Shown: positions 1-6,958, counted from the first letter of the stretch. The stretch is DNA of 64,000 nt from Candidatus Peregrinibacteria bacterium CG10_big_fil_rev_8_21_14_0_10_55_24 (GCA_002772745.1 PFDV01000005.1:259371-323370), one strand, 5' to 3'. Numbers and translations are program-made. The notes: generated by a model from the sequence alone, not told the origin.

Positions 1-5
1 AGGAG

Positions 6-305
6 ATGCCGAAATCGGAAGAAGAAGCTCAAACCTCCGCATTCGCTCCGCAGGAGGTGGAACGCTTGGCCTACGAGCTTCTGCGCGACAGTGGCGCACT
101 CTTCACCGTAGAGACTTCCATCACCGCTTCCGCCGCCGATACGGCGCTCGTGCGCGGAGTGATCTTCTCCTCAGCAGGGGGCGACCATACCTACGACTGT
201 ACACTCAACGTGCAAACGCACGAGGTATCGCAGATTGTTAAGGATGGCAGCATGCTCCCCAATGCGCTTTCCCTTGGTGCATTCGTGGTGTGGGTGGGGA
301 GGTGA
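6..305 (+). CDS. hypothetical protein, 99 aa
   Basis: This is a small acidic protein that I do not recognise. It has no signal peptide or membrane segment. The N-terminal part is charged and helical, and the rest alternates in a beta-like pattern ending in VVWVGR. An AGGAG lies directly against the ATG, too close to act as a normal ribosome site, and the frame stays open to the window edge, so the true start may lie upstream of this window. The function is unknown. The next gene on this strand starts 270 bases later. Confidence 0.55.
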   Translation: MPKSEEEAQTSAFAPQEVERLAYELLRDSGALFTVETSITASAADTALVRGVIFSSAGGDHTYDCTLNVQTHEVSQIVKDGSMLPNALSLGAFVVWVGR

Positions 306-575
306 TTTTCGTCACCGGACAGAAGCTGTACGTAGTTTTGAATTGCCGCAGCCGCGAAGGGCTGCTTCCTACAAGGTTTTGCAGTGTTTCTGGGTCGGAA
401 CACCATCCCGTCGCGGTCCCGTATTTTGGGAAAATCTGCATTTGCATGTGGTGGCTTGCCACTGTCATCGCCTCGGCACGAAAGTGGCCCGAGTCCGCTG
501 GAGGCGGACTCTGGTATGAGGAACAAAGAAAGTGCTGGGGTAGTAAAGAGGTTTCACGGGTAGTACTATGCGACT
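306..575. other. non-coding stretch with one hairpin
   Basis: I see no convincing gene here. It holds one perfect inverted repeat (8-base arms at 491-498 and 504-511, loop TGGAG) without a T-tract. At its end is the -10-like TACTAT (564-569) that serves the following RidA-like gene. Confidence 0.5.
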
Positions 576-959
576 GTGGAAAGGAAGAATGTGTCATCAG
601 GGTCACCCATGGAAAAGCCGATCGGCTTCTCCCGCGCTGTTCGGTTGGGGAATGTGATCTCCGTTTCGGGTACGGCGGCTATTGCACCGGATGGAACAAC
701 AGCTTGCCCCAATGACGTGTACGGTCAGACGAAGTACTGCTTGGAGATTATGGAGAAAGCCATTGAGAAGGCGGGAGGAAGTCTGAGCGATGTTATCCGA
801 ACCAGAATTATGCTTGTTGATATCTCCAAGTGGGAAGAAGCAGCCAAAGCTCATGGAGAGTTCTTCTCGGACATTCGCCCTGCTTGTACATTCGTTGAGG
901 TAAAGGGGTTCATTAAAAAGGACTGGTTAGTCGAAACGGAGGCAGATTGTATTGTTTGA
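576..959 (+). CDS. RidA/YjgF-family reactive-intermediate deaminase
   Basis: RidA-family proteins are small trimeric enzymes that hydrolyse reactive enamine/imine intermediates such as 2-aminoacrylate formed by PLP enzymes. The protein shows the family pattern: VSGTAAIAPDG near residues 30-40, the central LSDVIRTRIMLVDISKWEEAAKAHGEFF, the substrate-binding arginine in RPACTFVEV, and the C-terminal VETEADCIV. At 127 aa it matches the family length. The start is taken as GTG at 576 because TACTAT (564-569) lies six bases before it; an ATG at 609 would also keep the whole domain. It appears monocistronic. The family is secure; the physiological substrate is not. Confidence 0.88.
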   Translation: MERKNVSSGSPMEKPIGFSRAVRLGNVISVSGTAAIAPDGTTACPNDVYGQTKYCLEIMEKAIEKAGGSLSDVIRTRIMLVDISKWEEAAKAHGEFFSDIRPACTFVEVKGFIKKDWLVETEADCIV

Positions 960-1005
960 AGTGAATGATATGGGGAATGTATTGATGGTTACAGTTCGTT
1001 AGAGA

Positions 1006-1046
1006 GCCAGCCTTCGCTCCGGGTGGCTAGCCAACCGTAGCTCGGC
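1006..1046. repeat. palindromic intergenic element (TTCGCTCC / GTAGCT type)
   Basis: Two imperfect adjacent hairpins: GCCAGCC paired with GGGTGGC, then AGCC paired with GGCT. The words TTCGCTCC and CGTAGCTC recur in the elements at 1075-1113 and 30312-30343, so I treat them as one dispersed family. No coding capacity. Confidence 0.5.
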
Positions 1047-1074
1047 TCCTAGTGTAAGAATACCATGTGAAAAC

Positions 1075-1113
1075 GCCGGAGCTACGGCCGGCAACCTTCG
1101 CCGAGCGAAGGTT
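1075..1113. repeat. double hairpin beside the interrupted tRNA-Ile
   Basis: The first hairpin has arms GCCGG (1075-1079) and CCGGC (1088-1092) around AGCTACGG. The second is a perfect 8-base stem, AACCTTCG (1093-1100) with CGAAGGTT (1106-1113). It abuts the encoded CCA of the interrupted tRNA-Ile copy, on that copy's 3' side. It carries the same GGAGCTACG word as the element next to tRNA-Pro. Confidence 0.55.
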
Positions 1114-1115
1114 GG

Positions 1116-1216
1116 TGGGCGATGGAAGACTTGAACTTCCGACTTCGACATTACCTGCCTGCCGGCAGGCAGGTCAGTGTCGCGCTCTAACCATCCGCCT
1201 GGGCGGATAATCGCCC
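1116..1216 (-). pseudogene. second tRNA-Ile(GAT) copy interrupted by two palindromes
   Basis: Read on the minus strand this is a tRNA with the same acceptor stem, anticodon arm and encoded CCA (1113-1115) as the intact tRNA-Ile upstream. Two insertions break it. A perfect 20-base palindrome (1154-1173, CCTGCCTGCC and its complement) sits exactly between the second and third anticodon bases. A 14-base palindrome (TCCGCC..GGCGGA, about 1193-1206) replaces seven bases of the D arm. The T stem differs from the intact gene but remains fully paired, GGAAG with CTTCC, so the copy was probably once functional rather than being fresh debris. It is most simply a pseudogene; a spliced tRNA cannot be excluded from sequence. 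Confidence 0.75.
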
Positions 1217-1444
1217 TTTTAGAAATTCTCTTCCTTTTCCGGTTTTGAGAAATTTCTCACGTTCTCTTGCCTCTCTTTCGTTGGCATATTCCTCTCTATG
1301 TACGAGTTTCCAAGGTCCTTTGTTGTTCGTATACGAAGAAAATCCATCGTTCGCATTATGTTGTATGATTCGTTTCTCCAGATCATTGGTAAATCCTTTA
1401 TAGAGTTTCCCTTTTGGATTTTGAACAACGTAGACGTAGTACAT
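1187..1444 (-). CDS. GIY-YIG single-domain endonuclease-like protein
   Basis: The N-terminus MYYVYVVQNPKGKLYKGFT matches the GIY-YIG nuclease core (YVYVV, then YKGFT, then the DLEKRIIQHN helix with the catalytic arginine). At 85 aa it has only the nuclease domain, as in the UPF0213/YhbQ group, with no separate DNA-binding module. It starts 14 bases after the encoded CCA of tRNA-Ile and is probably cotranscribed with it. Its last nine codons run into the 5' end of the interrupted tRNA-Ile copy, so the C-terminal tail is tRNA-derived and the original stop was probably lost or moved. The position between two tRNA-Ile copies suggests a mobile or homing-like history; this is inference. Confidence 0.85.
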   Translation of the reverse strand: MYYVYVVQNPKGKLYKGFTNDLEKRIIQHNANDGFSSYTNNKGPWKLVHREEYANEREAREREKFLKTGKGREFLKGRLSAQADG

Positions 1445-1460
1445 CTTGCAAATGAGTTGG

Positions 1461-1534
1461 TGGGCGATTCAGGACTTGAACCTGAGACCTCGACATTATC
1501 AGTGTCGCGCTCTAACCAGCTGAGCTAATCGCCC
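1461..1534 (-). tRNA. tRNA-Ile (GAT)
   Basis: A 74-base cloverleaf: acceptor GGGCGAT with ATCGCCC, D arm GCTC..GAGC, anticodon stem CGACA with TGTCG around loop CTGATAA (anticodon GAT), and T stem TCAGG with CCTGA around TTCAAGT. CCA is encoded at 1458-1460. A promoter lies just upstream. Confidence 0.97.
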
Positions 1535-1548
1535 AAAGGAGCAGAGAA

Positions 1549-1577
1549 AGGGTACAAAGCGAGGGCGGAGCTGTCAA
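1549..1577 (-). promoter_or_regulatory. sigma70-type promoter of tRNA-Ile
   Basis: On the minus strand, -35 TTGACA (1572-1577), a 17-base spacer and -10 TACCCT (1549-1554). Transcription should start about seven bases before the tRNA. The same TACCCT -10 precedes tRNA-Val. Confidence 0.7.
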
Positions 1578-1605
1578 AGCGTTTGACCGTGGGAAAACGC
1601 GCGCC

Positions 1606-2211
1606 CTATTCCTTCTGCTCCTCTTCCTGTGCGCCTTCGTCAGTAGGTTCCTCCTCCTGCTCCTCTTCCTCCCCACGCAGGGTGCGGCGCTCTTCCAAAA
1701 TCCTTAAGCGGATTTCCTTGCGGCGTTCCTTGGCTTCCTCGCGCTCCTCAGAAACGCGTCGGCGGTAGGCAGTGCGTTTTTCCCTGTATTCCTGCTTGAG
1801 CTCGGCCAGTTTCTGCTTTCGCTCCAGCTGGATGGAGCGACTCAGCTCCCTGAGCTCGATTTGAGATTGCTTCTCCTGAGCAAGTGCTTCGACCTTCTGC
1901 TCCTTGCGCTCTCGCATGTCTTCCAGGCGTTCGACGCGGTTGCGCAGCGTGCTCCTGCGCTTCTGCTGCAGCGCCTCCTGTGCGCTCTTGTACTCCTCCT
2001 GCGTGGTTTCGCGCAGTCGCGTTCGCTCTTCTACGAACTGACGTCGTAGTTCTTCTCGCACGCAGCGCGTGCGAGGAATGCCTTCCAGCAACAAGCAGGC
2101 TTCGGGGATGGTTCCGCTTGAGGATGTTGTTTCATCCTCTTCGGCCATGCCGACAGGTGCTGCGATAACAAAAAGGAGACATACGAAGAATGTCAGAGAG
2201 AATGGTTTCAT
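1606..2211 (-). CDS. exported coiled-coil protein, 201 aa
   Basis: The N-terminus (MKPFSLTFFVCLLFVIAAPVG, cleavage near AxA at about 20-25) is a signal peptide. From about residue 45 to 175 the protein is almost entirely charged heptad-like helix rich in R, E, Q and K, and it ends in an acidic E/Q tail. Two cysteines (in EACLLLEGIPRTRC) could form a disulfide just after export. No catalytic motif is visible. It is probably a secreted or cell-envelope coiled-coil protein of unknown role. It lies downstream of prs on the same strand, 74 bases from the prs stop. Confidence 0.75.
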   Translation of the reverse strand: MKPFSLTFFVCLLFVIAAPVGMAEEDETTSSSGTIPEACLLLEGIPRTRCVREELRRQFVEERTRLRETTQEEYKSAQEALQQKRRSTLRNRVERLEDMRERKEQKVEALAQEKQSQIELRELSRSIQLERKQKLAELKQEYREKRTAYRRRVSEEREEAKERRKEIRLRILEERRTLRGEEEEQEEEPTDEGAQEEEQKE

Positions 2212-2285
2212 AAGAAGAGCGGGGGAGACTTGGCCTTTACCCTAGCAAGGACGCGAGAGAAGTGCAGTGGTGCGAAGTGGAGATT

Positions 2286-3215
2286 CTATTTCTTGTAGAT
2301 ATCCGTCACGCTCTCGCCACGTTCGATGTGCTCGATTACTTGGGCGAGCATCGGGGCGATGGGGAGCACAGTGAGGTGCCGGATCTTCTTCTCCTGCGTG
2401 GGGACGCTGTCCGTTACCACGATTTCGGTAAATCCCGCTTTCTCCAGGTTTTCCTGTGCCTTTCCGGAGAAGATGCCATGGGTCGCCACGGCGAAGATAT
2501 CCTTGGCAGCGCCGCGCTCGGTGAGTGCTTGCTTGGCCGAAATAAGACTCCCCGCGGTATCGATCATGTCATCAAAGACAATGCAGGTGCGTCCTTCAAT
2601 TTCGCCGACGACTTCCAGGATTTCCGCCTGGTGATGCCGGGGCCGCGCCTTATGCATCAGGGCGAGATCCGCGCCGATCATGTCAGCGAACTTCTTGGCG
2701 CGCTTGGCGCCGCCCGCATCGGGCGAAACCACCACGGGGTCCTTGAGGTTCTTCTTGGTAAAGTACTGCGCGAAGATCGTGCGAGCATCGAGAGCATCCA
2801 CGGGGATGGAGAAGAATCCCTGGATTTGTGTGGAGTGCAGGTCGAGCGTAATCACATGGTCCGCTCCGGATTCCTCCAAAAGGTGTGCAACGAGTTTTGC
2901 GGAAATAGGCTCGCGCGGTTCGGACACGCGATCTTGGCGTGCGTAGGGAAAGTGGGGGATCACGGCGTGCACCGACTGTGCAAAACTCAGGCGCGCTGCC
3001 TGGCAGAGAAGGAGAAGCTGCATCAAGTCCTGGTCCGGTTGGTTTGAGGCGGTCTGCAGGATGTAGACATCCTTGCCGCGTACAGACTGTCCGAATTTTA
3101 CATACTGCTCGCCGCAACTAAAGGTCTTGAGCTCCAGGGTGCCCAGCTCAGTCTTAAGCTCGCGAGCAAGCTCGCGGGCGAGGGCCGGGTGGGAGGATCC
3201 CGCAAACAGGTTCAT
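2286..3215 (-). CDS. prs: ribose-phosphate pyrophosphokinase (PRPP synthetase)
   Basis: The enzyme makes PRPP from ribose 5-phosphate and ATP, supplying nucleotide synthesis. At 309 aa it has the full class I length. Visible motifs are the flexible ATP loop PYARQDR (about residue 90), the HVITLDLHSTQIQGFF region, the lysine-bearing KARPRHH segment, and the PRPP loop IVFDDMIDTAGSL (about 214-226). The start at 3215 is supported by a -10 TACAAT ten bases upstream, so the mRNA is probably leaderless or nearly so. It is divergent from the PRC-barrel-like gene with overlapping -10 elements. Identification is secure. Confidence 0.96.
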   Translation of the reverse strand: MNLFAGSSHPALARELARELKTELGTLELKTFSCGEQYVKFGQSVRGKDVYILQTASNQPDQDLMQLLLLCQAARLSFAQSVHAVIPHFPYARQDRVSEPREPISAKLVAHLLEESGADHVITLDLHSTQIQGFFSIPVDALDARTIFAQYFTKKNLKDPVVVSPDAGGAKRAKKFADMIGADLALMHKARPRHHQAEILEVVGEIEGRTCIVFDDMIDTAGSLISAKQALTERGAAKDIFAVATHGIFSGKAQENLEKAGFTEIVVTDSVPTQEKKIRHLTVLPIAPMLAQVIEHIERGESVTDIYKK

Positions 3216-3221
3216 TTGTAG

Positions 3222-3231
3222 TACTATTGTA
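3222..3231. promoter_or_regulatory. overlapping divergent -10 elements (prs / PRC-like gene)
   Basis: On the plus strand TACTAT (3222-3227) lies eight bases before the ATG at 3236. On the minus strand TACAAT (3226-3231) lies ten bases before the prs ATG. The two hexamers overlap by two bases, so the polymerases should compete for the site. Confidence 0.6.
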
Positions 3232-3235
3232 CCAA

Positions 3236-3799
3236 ATGCAGGTCAGATTCTCCACATGTCGTGGCATGGCTGTGGTCGAGGAAGAGAATGGCGAATTCGT
3301 GGGCGCTTTGGGCGATCCGCTCATTCATCCCGATACGGGCTTTATTGAGGGCTTCTCCGTGTGGGTTTCGGGCATCCTGCGTTCCGAGGAGGTTTTCTGC
3401 TCCGGGCAGGACATTCTGCGGTGGGGGATGGTCGTGACGGTGCGGCACCGTGGAGTCCTGGGTCCCGTGGCGGATTGTGTGCGCCTGCAGCCGCTCCTGG
3501 AAGACCCCCGCACGGTGCTTCGGCAACGCATTCGCACCGAGAACGGCAAAGAGCGCGGGAAGTGTGCGGACATCCAGTTCGATACCGAGGCACTGCGCGT
3601 GACATGGCTCTTCCCGCGCAAGTTCCTCAAGTGGGGGATCGCCATCCCGCTCTCGGAGGTTTTGGAAGTGCGCGAAGATGCGATCATCGTGCGCGATCCT
3701 CCTGCGATGCAGGAAGAACCGGTCCACCCGGTGCGTGCTGTAAAAGCGCTGGAGGCTATTCAGGATATTGCCGATTCGGGGGTGGCCCGACCCTCGTAA
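3236..3799 (+). CDS. PRC-barrel-like protein, 187 aa
   Basis: This is a soluble protein rich in beta-strand patterns, with two similar halves: GMAVVEEENGEFVGALGDPLIHPDTGFIEG near the N-terminus and FPRKFLKWGIAIPLSEVLEVREDAIIV further on. Both resemble PRC-barrel repeats, which occur in RimM and in small RNA- or membrane-associated adaptors. No enzymatic motif is visible. I place the start at ATG 3236 rather than an upstream TTG at 3227 because of the -10 eight bases ahead. A hairpin terminator follows the stop. The fold assignment is an inference; the role is unknown. Confidence 0.7.
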   Translation: MQVRFSTCRGMAVVEEENGEFVGALGDPLIHPDTGFIEGFSVWVSGILRSEEVFCSGQDILRWGMVVTVRHRGVLGPVADCVRLQPLLEDPRTVLRQRIRTENGKERGKCADIQFDTEALRVTWLFPRKFLKWGIAIPLSEVLEVREDAIIVRDPPAMQEEPVHPVRAVKALEAIQDIADSGVARPS

Positions 3800-3801
3800 C
3801 A

Positions 3802-3827
3802 AAAGAGCCCCCGTGTGGGGACTCTTT
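3802..3827. terminator. bidirectional hairpin terminator
   Basis: Arms AAAGAG/CTCTTT plus four C-G pairs around loop GTGT, flanked by an A-tract on one side and a T-tract on the other. It lies between the convergent PRC-like gene and the VirB2-like gene and could serve both. Confidence 0.7.
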
Positions 3828-3853
3828 CGGAATCGAAGGATAAGGGGAAATGC

Positions 3854-4210
3854 TTAGATCTGGTCGACGATCTCGGTGGCGATGAAGTCGACGATCGCGC
3901 TGGCGAGGAGGATGACGATCAAGCCGATAACGGCAAAGAGGATCGTCTTCTTCCCGGTTCCTACAGCAGTCTCGTCACCTTGCGAGACGACCAAGCGGAT
4001 ACCGGCAATCACGATGATGACCACTGCAACCAAGGCCATGAAATTGAGAATGCCCTTGATCACGGAGATCGTTCCTGCGCGAGCATCGGTCGCGCCTCCG
4101 ATATCCGGAACATCACCGAAAATACCGGCGAAGGCGGGCGTGACGGCGGTGAGCCACCCCAAGACCGTTGCGGAGGCCACGGTCGACGCGCGCTTGATTA
4201 TTGGCAACAT
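3854..4210 (-). CDS. VirB2/TrbC-like small membrane protein
   Basis: A 118-aa protein with an N-terminal signal-like segment (MLPIIKRASTVASATVLGW, AFA cleavage-like site), then a short loop and two strong hydrophobic helices (ILNFMALVAVVIIVIAGIRLVV and TILFAVIGLIVILLASAIVDFIA) joined by a short polar turn, SQGDETAVGTGKK. This is the architecture of VirB2/TrbC pilin-type proteins often seen in CPR genomes beside VirB6- and VirB4-like genes. The start at 4210 fits the signal peptide; a longer reading exists but adds an unlikely basic leader. The family call rests on architecture, not on a search. Confidence 0.65.
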   Translation of the reverse strand: MLPIIKRASTVASATVLGWLTAVTPAFAGIFGDVPDIGGATDARAGTISVIKGILNFMALVAVVIIVIAGIRLVVSQGDETAVGTGKKTILFAVIGLIVILLASAIVDFIATEIVDQI

Positions 4211-4318
4211 AGCGAAAGTGGGGAAATTTAACTCATTGTTAAACAACTTGATGTGTCTTGGCAAGCTCCGCTTTCCCCTGCGGGAGCAATGGGGCTTGAC
4301 GATTTTGCACAAGATGAC

Positions 4319-4873
4319 TCATTCATTACTCAGGAAGCCCACACCGACAAGCAGAAGGGCCGGCAGGGCGAACCAGAGATCTTGATTGAGGATCATAAGC
4401 TGCATCAGTTTGCTCTGTTCAAACAGCGGAGTGACTGCCGCGGCTTGCGCCAGATTGGCATCCAAGAGGGCAGAACCTGCAAGAAATGTGAGGAGTGTAG
4501 AGAGGAGCAGACCGGCGGTCGCCAGCCCGAAGACGCCGGTGAGGAAGGTATTGACGAGGCTGTTCCCCTGTTTGGTGTACTCGATGGCGATACCGCTCCT
4601 GACCACAAGGAAAATAATCACAGCAACGAAGACAGTCAGTTTGATGATTGCGAGCGTGTTCGTATCAATGGAGAGTCCCAGCACGATGAGGACAGGTTGT
4701 GATTCTCCCGTCAGGCGAGCGAGGATGTTCCCGATACCCTGCACGGCCACGGTGGCGATGTAGGTGGCGATGATCATTTTCACCGATTCGTCTTTGCCGA
4801 TGATGAAGCCGTACGCCGTTACCATGGCGAAGAAGACAATCACGAACAGGTCCCAGCTCAAGGTAAGGCTCAT
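4319..4873 (-). CDS. multi-pass membrane protein, 184 aa
   Basis: I see about five hydrophobic segments: LFVIVFFAMVTAYGFIIG, IIATYIATVAVQGIGNILA, IIKLTVFVAVIIFLVV, FLTGVFGLATAGLLLSTLLTFLAG and FALPALLLVGVGFL. No motif is recognised; the layout recalls small CvpA-like proteins but the evidence is weak. The start is set at 4873 because the -10 TAGAAT at 4896-4901 overlaps the two upstream in-frame ATGs. It precedes the VirB2-like gene on the same strand (108-base gap), so both may belong to one membrane system. Confidence 0.6.
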   Translation of the reverse strand: MSLTLSWDLFVIVFFAMVTAYGFIIGKDESVKMIIATYIATVAVQGIGNILARLTGESQPVLIVLGLSIDTNTLAIIKLTVFVAVIIFLVVRSGIAIEYTKQGNSLVNTFLTGVFGLATAGLLLSTLLTFLAGSALLDANLAQAAAVTPLFEQSKLMQLMILNQDLWFALPALLLVGVGFLSNE

Positions 4874-4895
4874 AGTGACGGGGAAGTTGTGGGTC

Positions 4896-4925
4896 ATTCT
4901 ACGCACATTCGTTGGAGACTGCCAA
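4896..4925 (-). promoter_or_regulatory. promoter of the 184-aa membrane protein gene
   Basis: On the minus strand, -35 TTGGCA (4920-4925), 18-base spacer, -10 TAGAAT (4896-4901). The start codon at 4873 lies 22 bases past the -10, a longer leader than most genes here. Confidence 0.5.
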
Positions 4926-4985
4926 TTGCAGATCCTCGACGAGGAGGCTTCCTTGTTGCATTCGTTGTGTTAGGCTTGCTCCGCC

Positions 4986-5846
4986 ATGCGTCACGGATTC
5001 CTCCTTATTGCCAAGCCGGTCGGTCCCACCAGTCATGATTGCGTGGCTCATGTGCGCACGCTTCTCTGCGAACGCAAGATCGGACACTTAGGGACGCTGG
5101 ATCCTGCTGCTGAGGGGCTCCTGGTGCTTGCGGTAGGAGCGAAGGCTCTTAAGGTCATCGAACTTTTTGCGGATCTTTCCAAGGAGTACACGGCGCAGGT
5201 GTGTCTCGGCACGGAGAGTACGACCTACGATCGCGAGGGGGTCCTCTCCGTTATTCCTCCGAAGCCCGGTTGGCAGAAGCCGCAGAAAGAGGACATTGAG
5301 CGCGTCATCCGCGATCGATTTTTGGGCACCATCGAGCAAACGCCTCCCGCGTACTCTGCGATAAAAGTCGCAGGTGAGCGCGCGTACCGCAAGATGCGTC
5401 AGGGCAGGGGAGTGGATTTGCCCCCGCGTACGGTGGAGATCACTGCGTGCGATGTTCTCGCGTACCGCTATCCGGATCTCACGCTGAGAGTTGCTTGTGG
5501 AAGCGGCACATACATCCGTTCGCTCGCGCACGACCTGGGGAAGTTGCTACGATGCGGCGGATACCTGTCCGGTCTCCAACGTACGAAGGTAGGGGATTGG
5601 AATATTGAGGATGCCGTTGCTCCTGATCGTGTTGCGTGGGGGCATGTGCTTCCGCTCAAAGATGTCCTCGTGTCTTGTGCGAAGATCGAACTCACGCAGG
5701 AACAAGCGGAGGATATCCGTCACGGTCGTGATATCCCAGTTGAGGTTAAACCCGATACGATTGCATGGTGTGACGATCTTCCCATTGCACTCCTTATCCC
5801 CTCGGGTGAGGGCAACGGAATGGCGCATGCGCGGAAGGTGCTGTGA
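4986..5846 (+). CDS. truB: tRNA pseudouridine(55) synthase TruB
   Basis: TruB isomerises U55 in the T loop of tRNAs. The N-terminus FLLIAKPVGPTSHDCV and the catalytic block KIGHLGTLDPAAEGLLVL (nucleophile Asp39) are canonical, followed by KEYTAQVCLGTESTTYDREG and QTPPAYSAIKVAGERAY. The C-terminal region from about 230 is a shortened PUA-like domain. Length 286 aa is typical. TAGGCT lies ten bases before the ATG. It is divergent from the membrane protein gene and appears to stand alone. Confidence 0.96.
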   Translation: MRHGFLLIAKPVGPTSHDCVAHVRTLLCERKIGHLGTLDPAAEGLLVLAVGAKALKVIELFADLSKEYTAQVCLGTESTTYDREGVLSVIPPKPGWQKPQKEDIERVIRDRFLGTIEQTPPAYSAIKVAGERAYRKMRQGRGVDLPPRTVEITACDVLAYRYPDLTLRVACGSGTYIRSLAHDLGKLLRCGGYLSGLQRTKVGDWNIEDAVAPDRVAWGHVLPLKDVLVSCAKIELTQEQAEDIRHGRDIPVEVKPDTIAWCDDLPIALLIPSGEGNGMAHARKVL

Positions 5847-5939
5847 TGCACCGCGAGGAATACATGGTGAGTAGTGGGGCTTTTCGTCCCACCCGTTGTG
5901 TTTTCTCATTCTGGATTGTTAGGTGTCGCAATGGAATGC

Positions 5940-6000
5940 TGGTGGGTCAGGCGGGACTTACTTCGACTCGCTCACTGCGTTCGCTCGCTCAGTAAAACTT
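5940..6000 (-). repeat. partial copy of the tRNA-Lys 3' end fused to a palindromic element
   Basis: Bases 5940-5958 duplicate exactly 19 bases of the tRNA-Lys 3' end including CCA (6055-6073), 115 bases away and in the same orientation. Next to the copy is a TTCGACTCGCTCACTG / TTCGCTCGCTCAGT element (about 5959-6000). Slightly further, CATCCCGCC (about 6004-6012) forms an inverted partial match to the same tRNA segment. The intact tRNA lies 55 bases beyond. Confidence 0.7.
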
Positions 6001-6057
6001 CTCATCCCGCCTGTTATGTTCCATGGCTGATGAGTTCTGTGTTGTTTTTTAAGATGG

Positions 6058-6130
6058 TGGGTCAGGCGGGACTCGAACCCACGACCAAGAGGTTAAGAGC
6101 CTCCTGCTCTACCAACTGAGCTACTGACCC
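6058..6130 (-). tRNA. tRNA-Lys (CTT)
   Basis: A 73-base cloverleaf: acceptor GGGTCAG with CTGACCC, anticodon stem GGAGG with CCTCT around loop CTCTTAA (anticodon CTT), T arm GTGGG TTCGAGT CCCGC, and encoded CCA at 6055-6057. Upstream on the minus strand, TTTACG and TACCAT 17 bases apart form a plausible promoter. Confidence 0.96.
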
Positions 6131-6192
6131 GTGAAGAGGATGGTACTGATGCTCTGTTCCTGCGTAAAGAGGGCCAGAGTGTTTTCTTGTTC

Positions 6193-6804
6193 TCACTCCA
6201 CGCTCTCCATGCAGTGCCGCTGAATCGTGCGCCAGTCGAAGGGGAACTTGTGGGTTTCCAGTGCGCGCACCACGGCGCCAAAGCACTGCCACATGGTCAG
6301 TTGGTCATAGTCGAAGGACATGCCGCTCTCCTGCACGGGGTCGTAGGGTTCCAGTGCAGAGGTACGTGGAGCAATGGGAATGACGCCGTACTGCAGACAG
6401 GTTTTGAGTTCCTTCTGTGCAGAGGGGTCTGTGAAGAAGATCGCCATGTCCGCCGCGGCGTACATGTTCTCCACCAACGTTTTGTCGCTCTCGGGGATGA
6501 TGGCTATGCGGTGCTTGTGCTCCTTGGCAAGTTGCGTGAAGAGTTCTCCATACCGTTTGCTCCCTTTTCCTAGGATGAGGATCTCGATGGGGAGAGAGAG
6601 GAGTCCCGGGAGTACCTCTTCGAGCAATGCTCCTCCCAGTGCTTCGGTCATACCTCCAGGCAAACAGAGCATGGGGCGCCTGGGTTCTTGGGTCCACTTC
6701 AATCGCTTCTGTAACTCCGTCTTATTGCGCACCTTTCGATCGAGCGACTTTGAGGTGTAGCTTTCGGCGAGGGCGTTGCTTTGCGTGGGGGGAACGTTGG
6801 GCAT
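6193..6804 (-). CDS. glycogen/starch-synthase-like C-terminal domain protein
   Basis: The segment from NKTELQKRLKW through ILILGKGSKRYGELFTQLAKEHKHRIAIIP and the ADMAIFFTDPSA...QYGVIPIAPRTSALEPYDPV block follows the C-terminal Rossmann half of GT5 glycogen synthases (ADP-glucose side). At 203 aa it lacks the N-terminal acceptor-binding half of a ~480-aa enzyme. It has FTDPSAQK where the family has a substrate-binding P-S-x-x-E-P-C-G type motif, so catalysis is doubtful. It is either a remnant or a stand-alone domain with a new role. No partner half is encoded nearby. A palindrome overlaps its likely -10. Confidence 0.7.
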   Translation of the reverse strand: MPNVPPTQSNALAESYTSKSLDRKVRNKTELQKRLKWTQEPRRPMLCLPGGMTEALGGALLEEVLPGLLSLPIEILILGKGSKRYGELFTQLAKEHKHRIAIIPESDKTLVENMYAAADMAIFFTDPSAQKELKTCLQYGVIPIAPRTSALEPYDPVQESGMSFDYDQLTMWQCFGAVVRALETHKFPFDWRTIQRHCMESVE

Positions 6805-6819
6805 GGGTTACGCAGAAAT

Positions 6820-6835
6820 CCTCTTATTATAGAGG
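6820..6835 (-). promoter_or_regulatory. palindrome over the -10 of the GT5-like gene
   Basis: CCTCT-TATTAT-AGAGG is a perfect inverted repeat whose centre contains the minus-strand -10 TATAAT. The start codon lies about 21 bases further on. It could be an operator; no regulator is identified. Confidence 0.45.
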
Positions 6836-6958
6836 AAAACAGCCCTTCGCAGAAGACCGGAAATCTTGCCGGTTGCTTCGATTAGGTTCTTGTATTATTC
6901 CCCTGGAATCTGCTCTCTGCCTTGTTCTTGAGCCTCTCCTGCGTCACCCTACTCCCGT

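Noticed and set aside
290..715. A 141-codon plus-strand frame between the first two genes
   Set aside because: It overlaps the RidA-like gene in another frame and its cysteine/tryptophan-rich translation looks random.
5940..6073. Integrative element between the two tRNA-Lys 3' repeats
   Set aside because: Only 96 bases separate the repeats and no integrase is nearby, so it is listed as a partial duplication instead.
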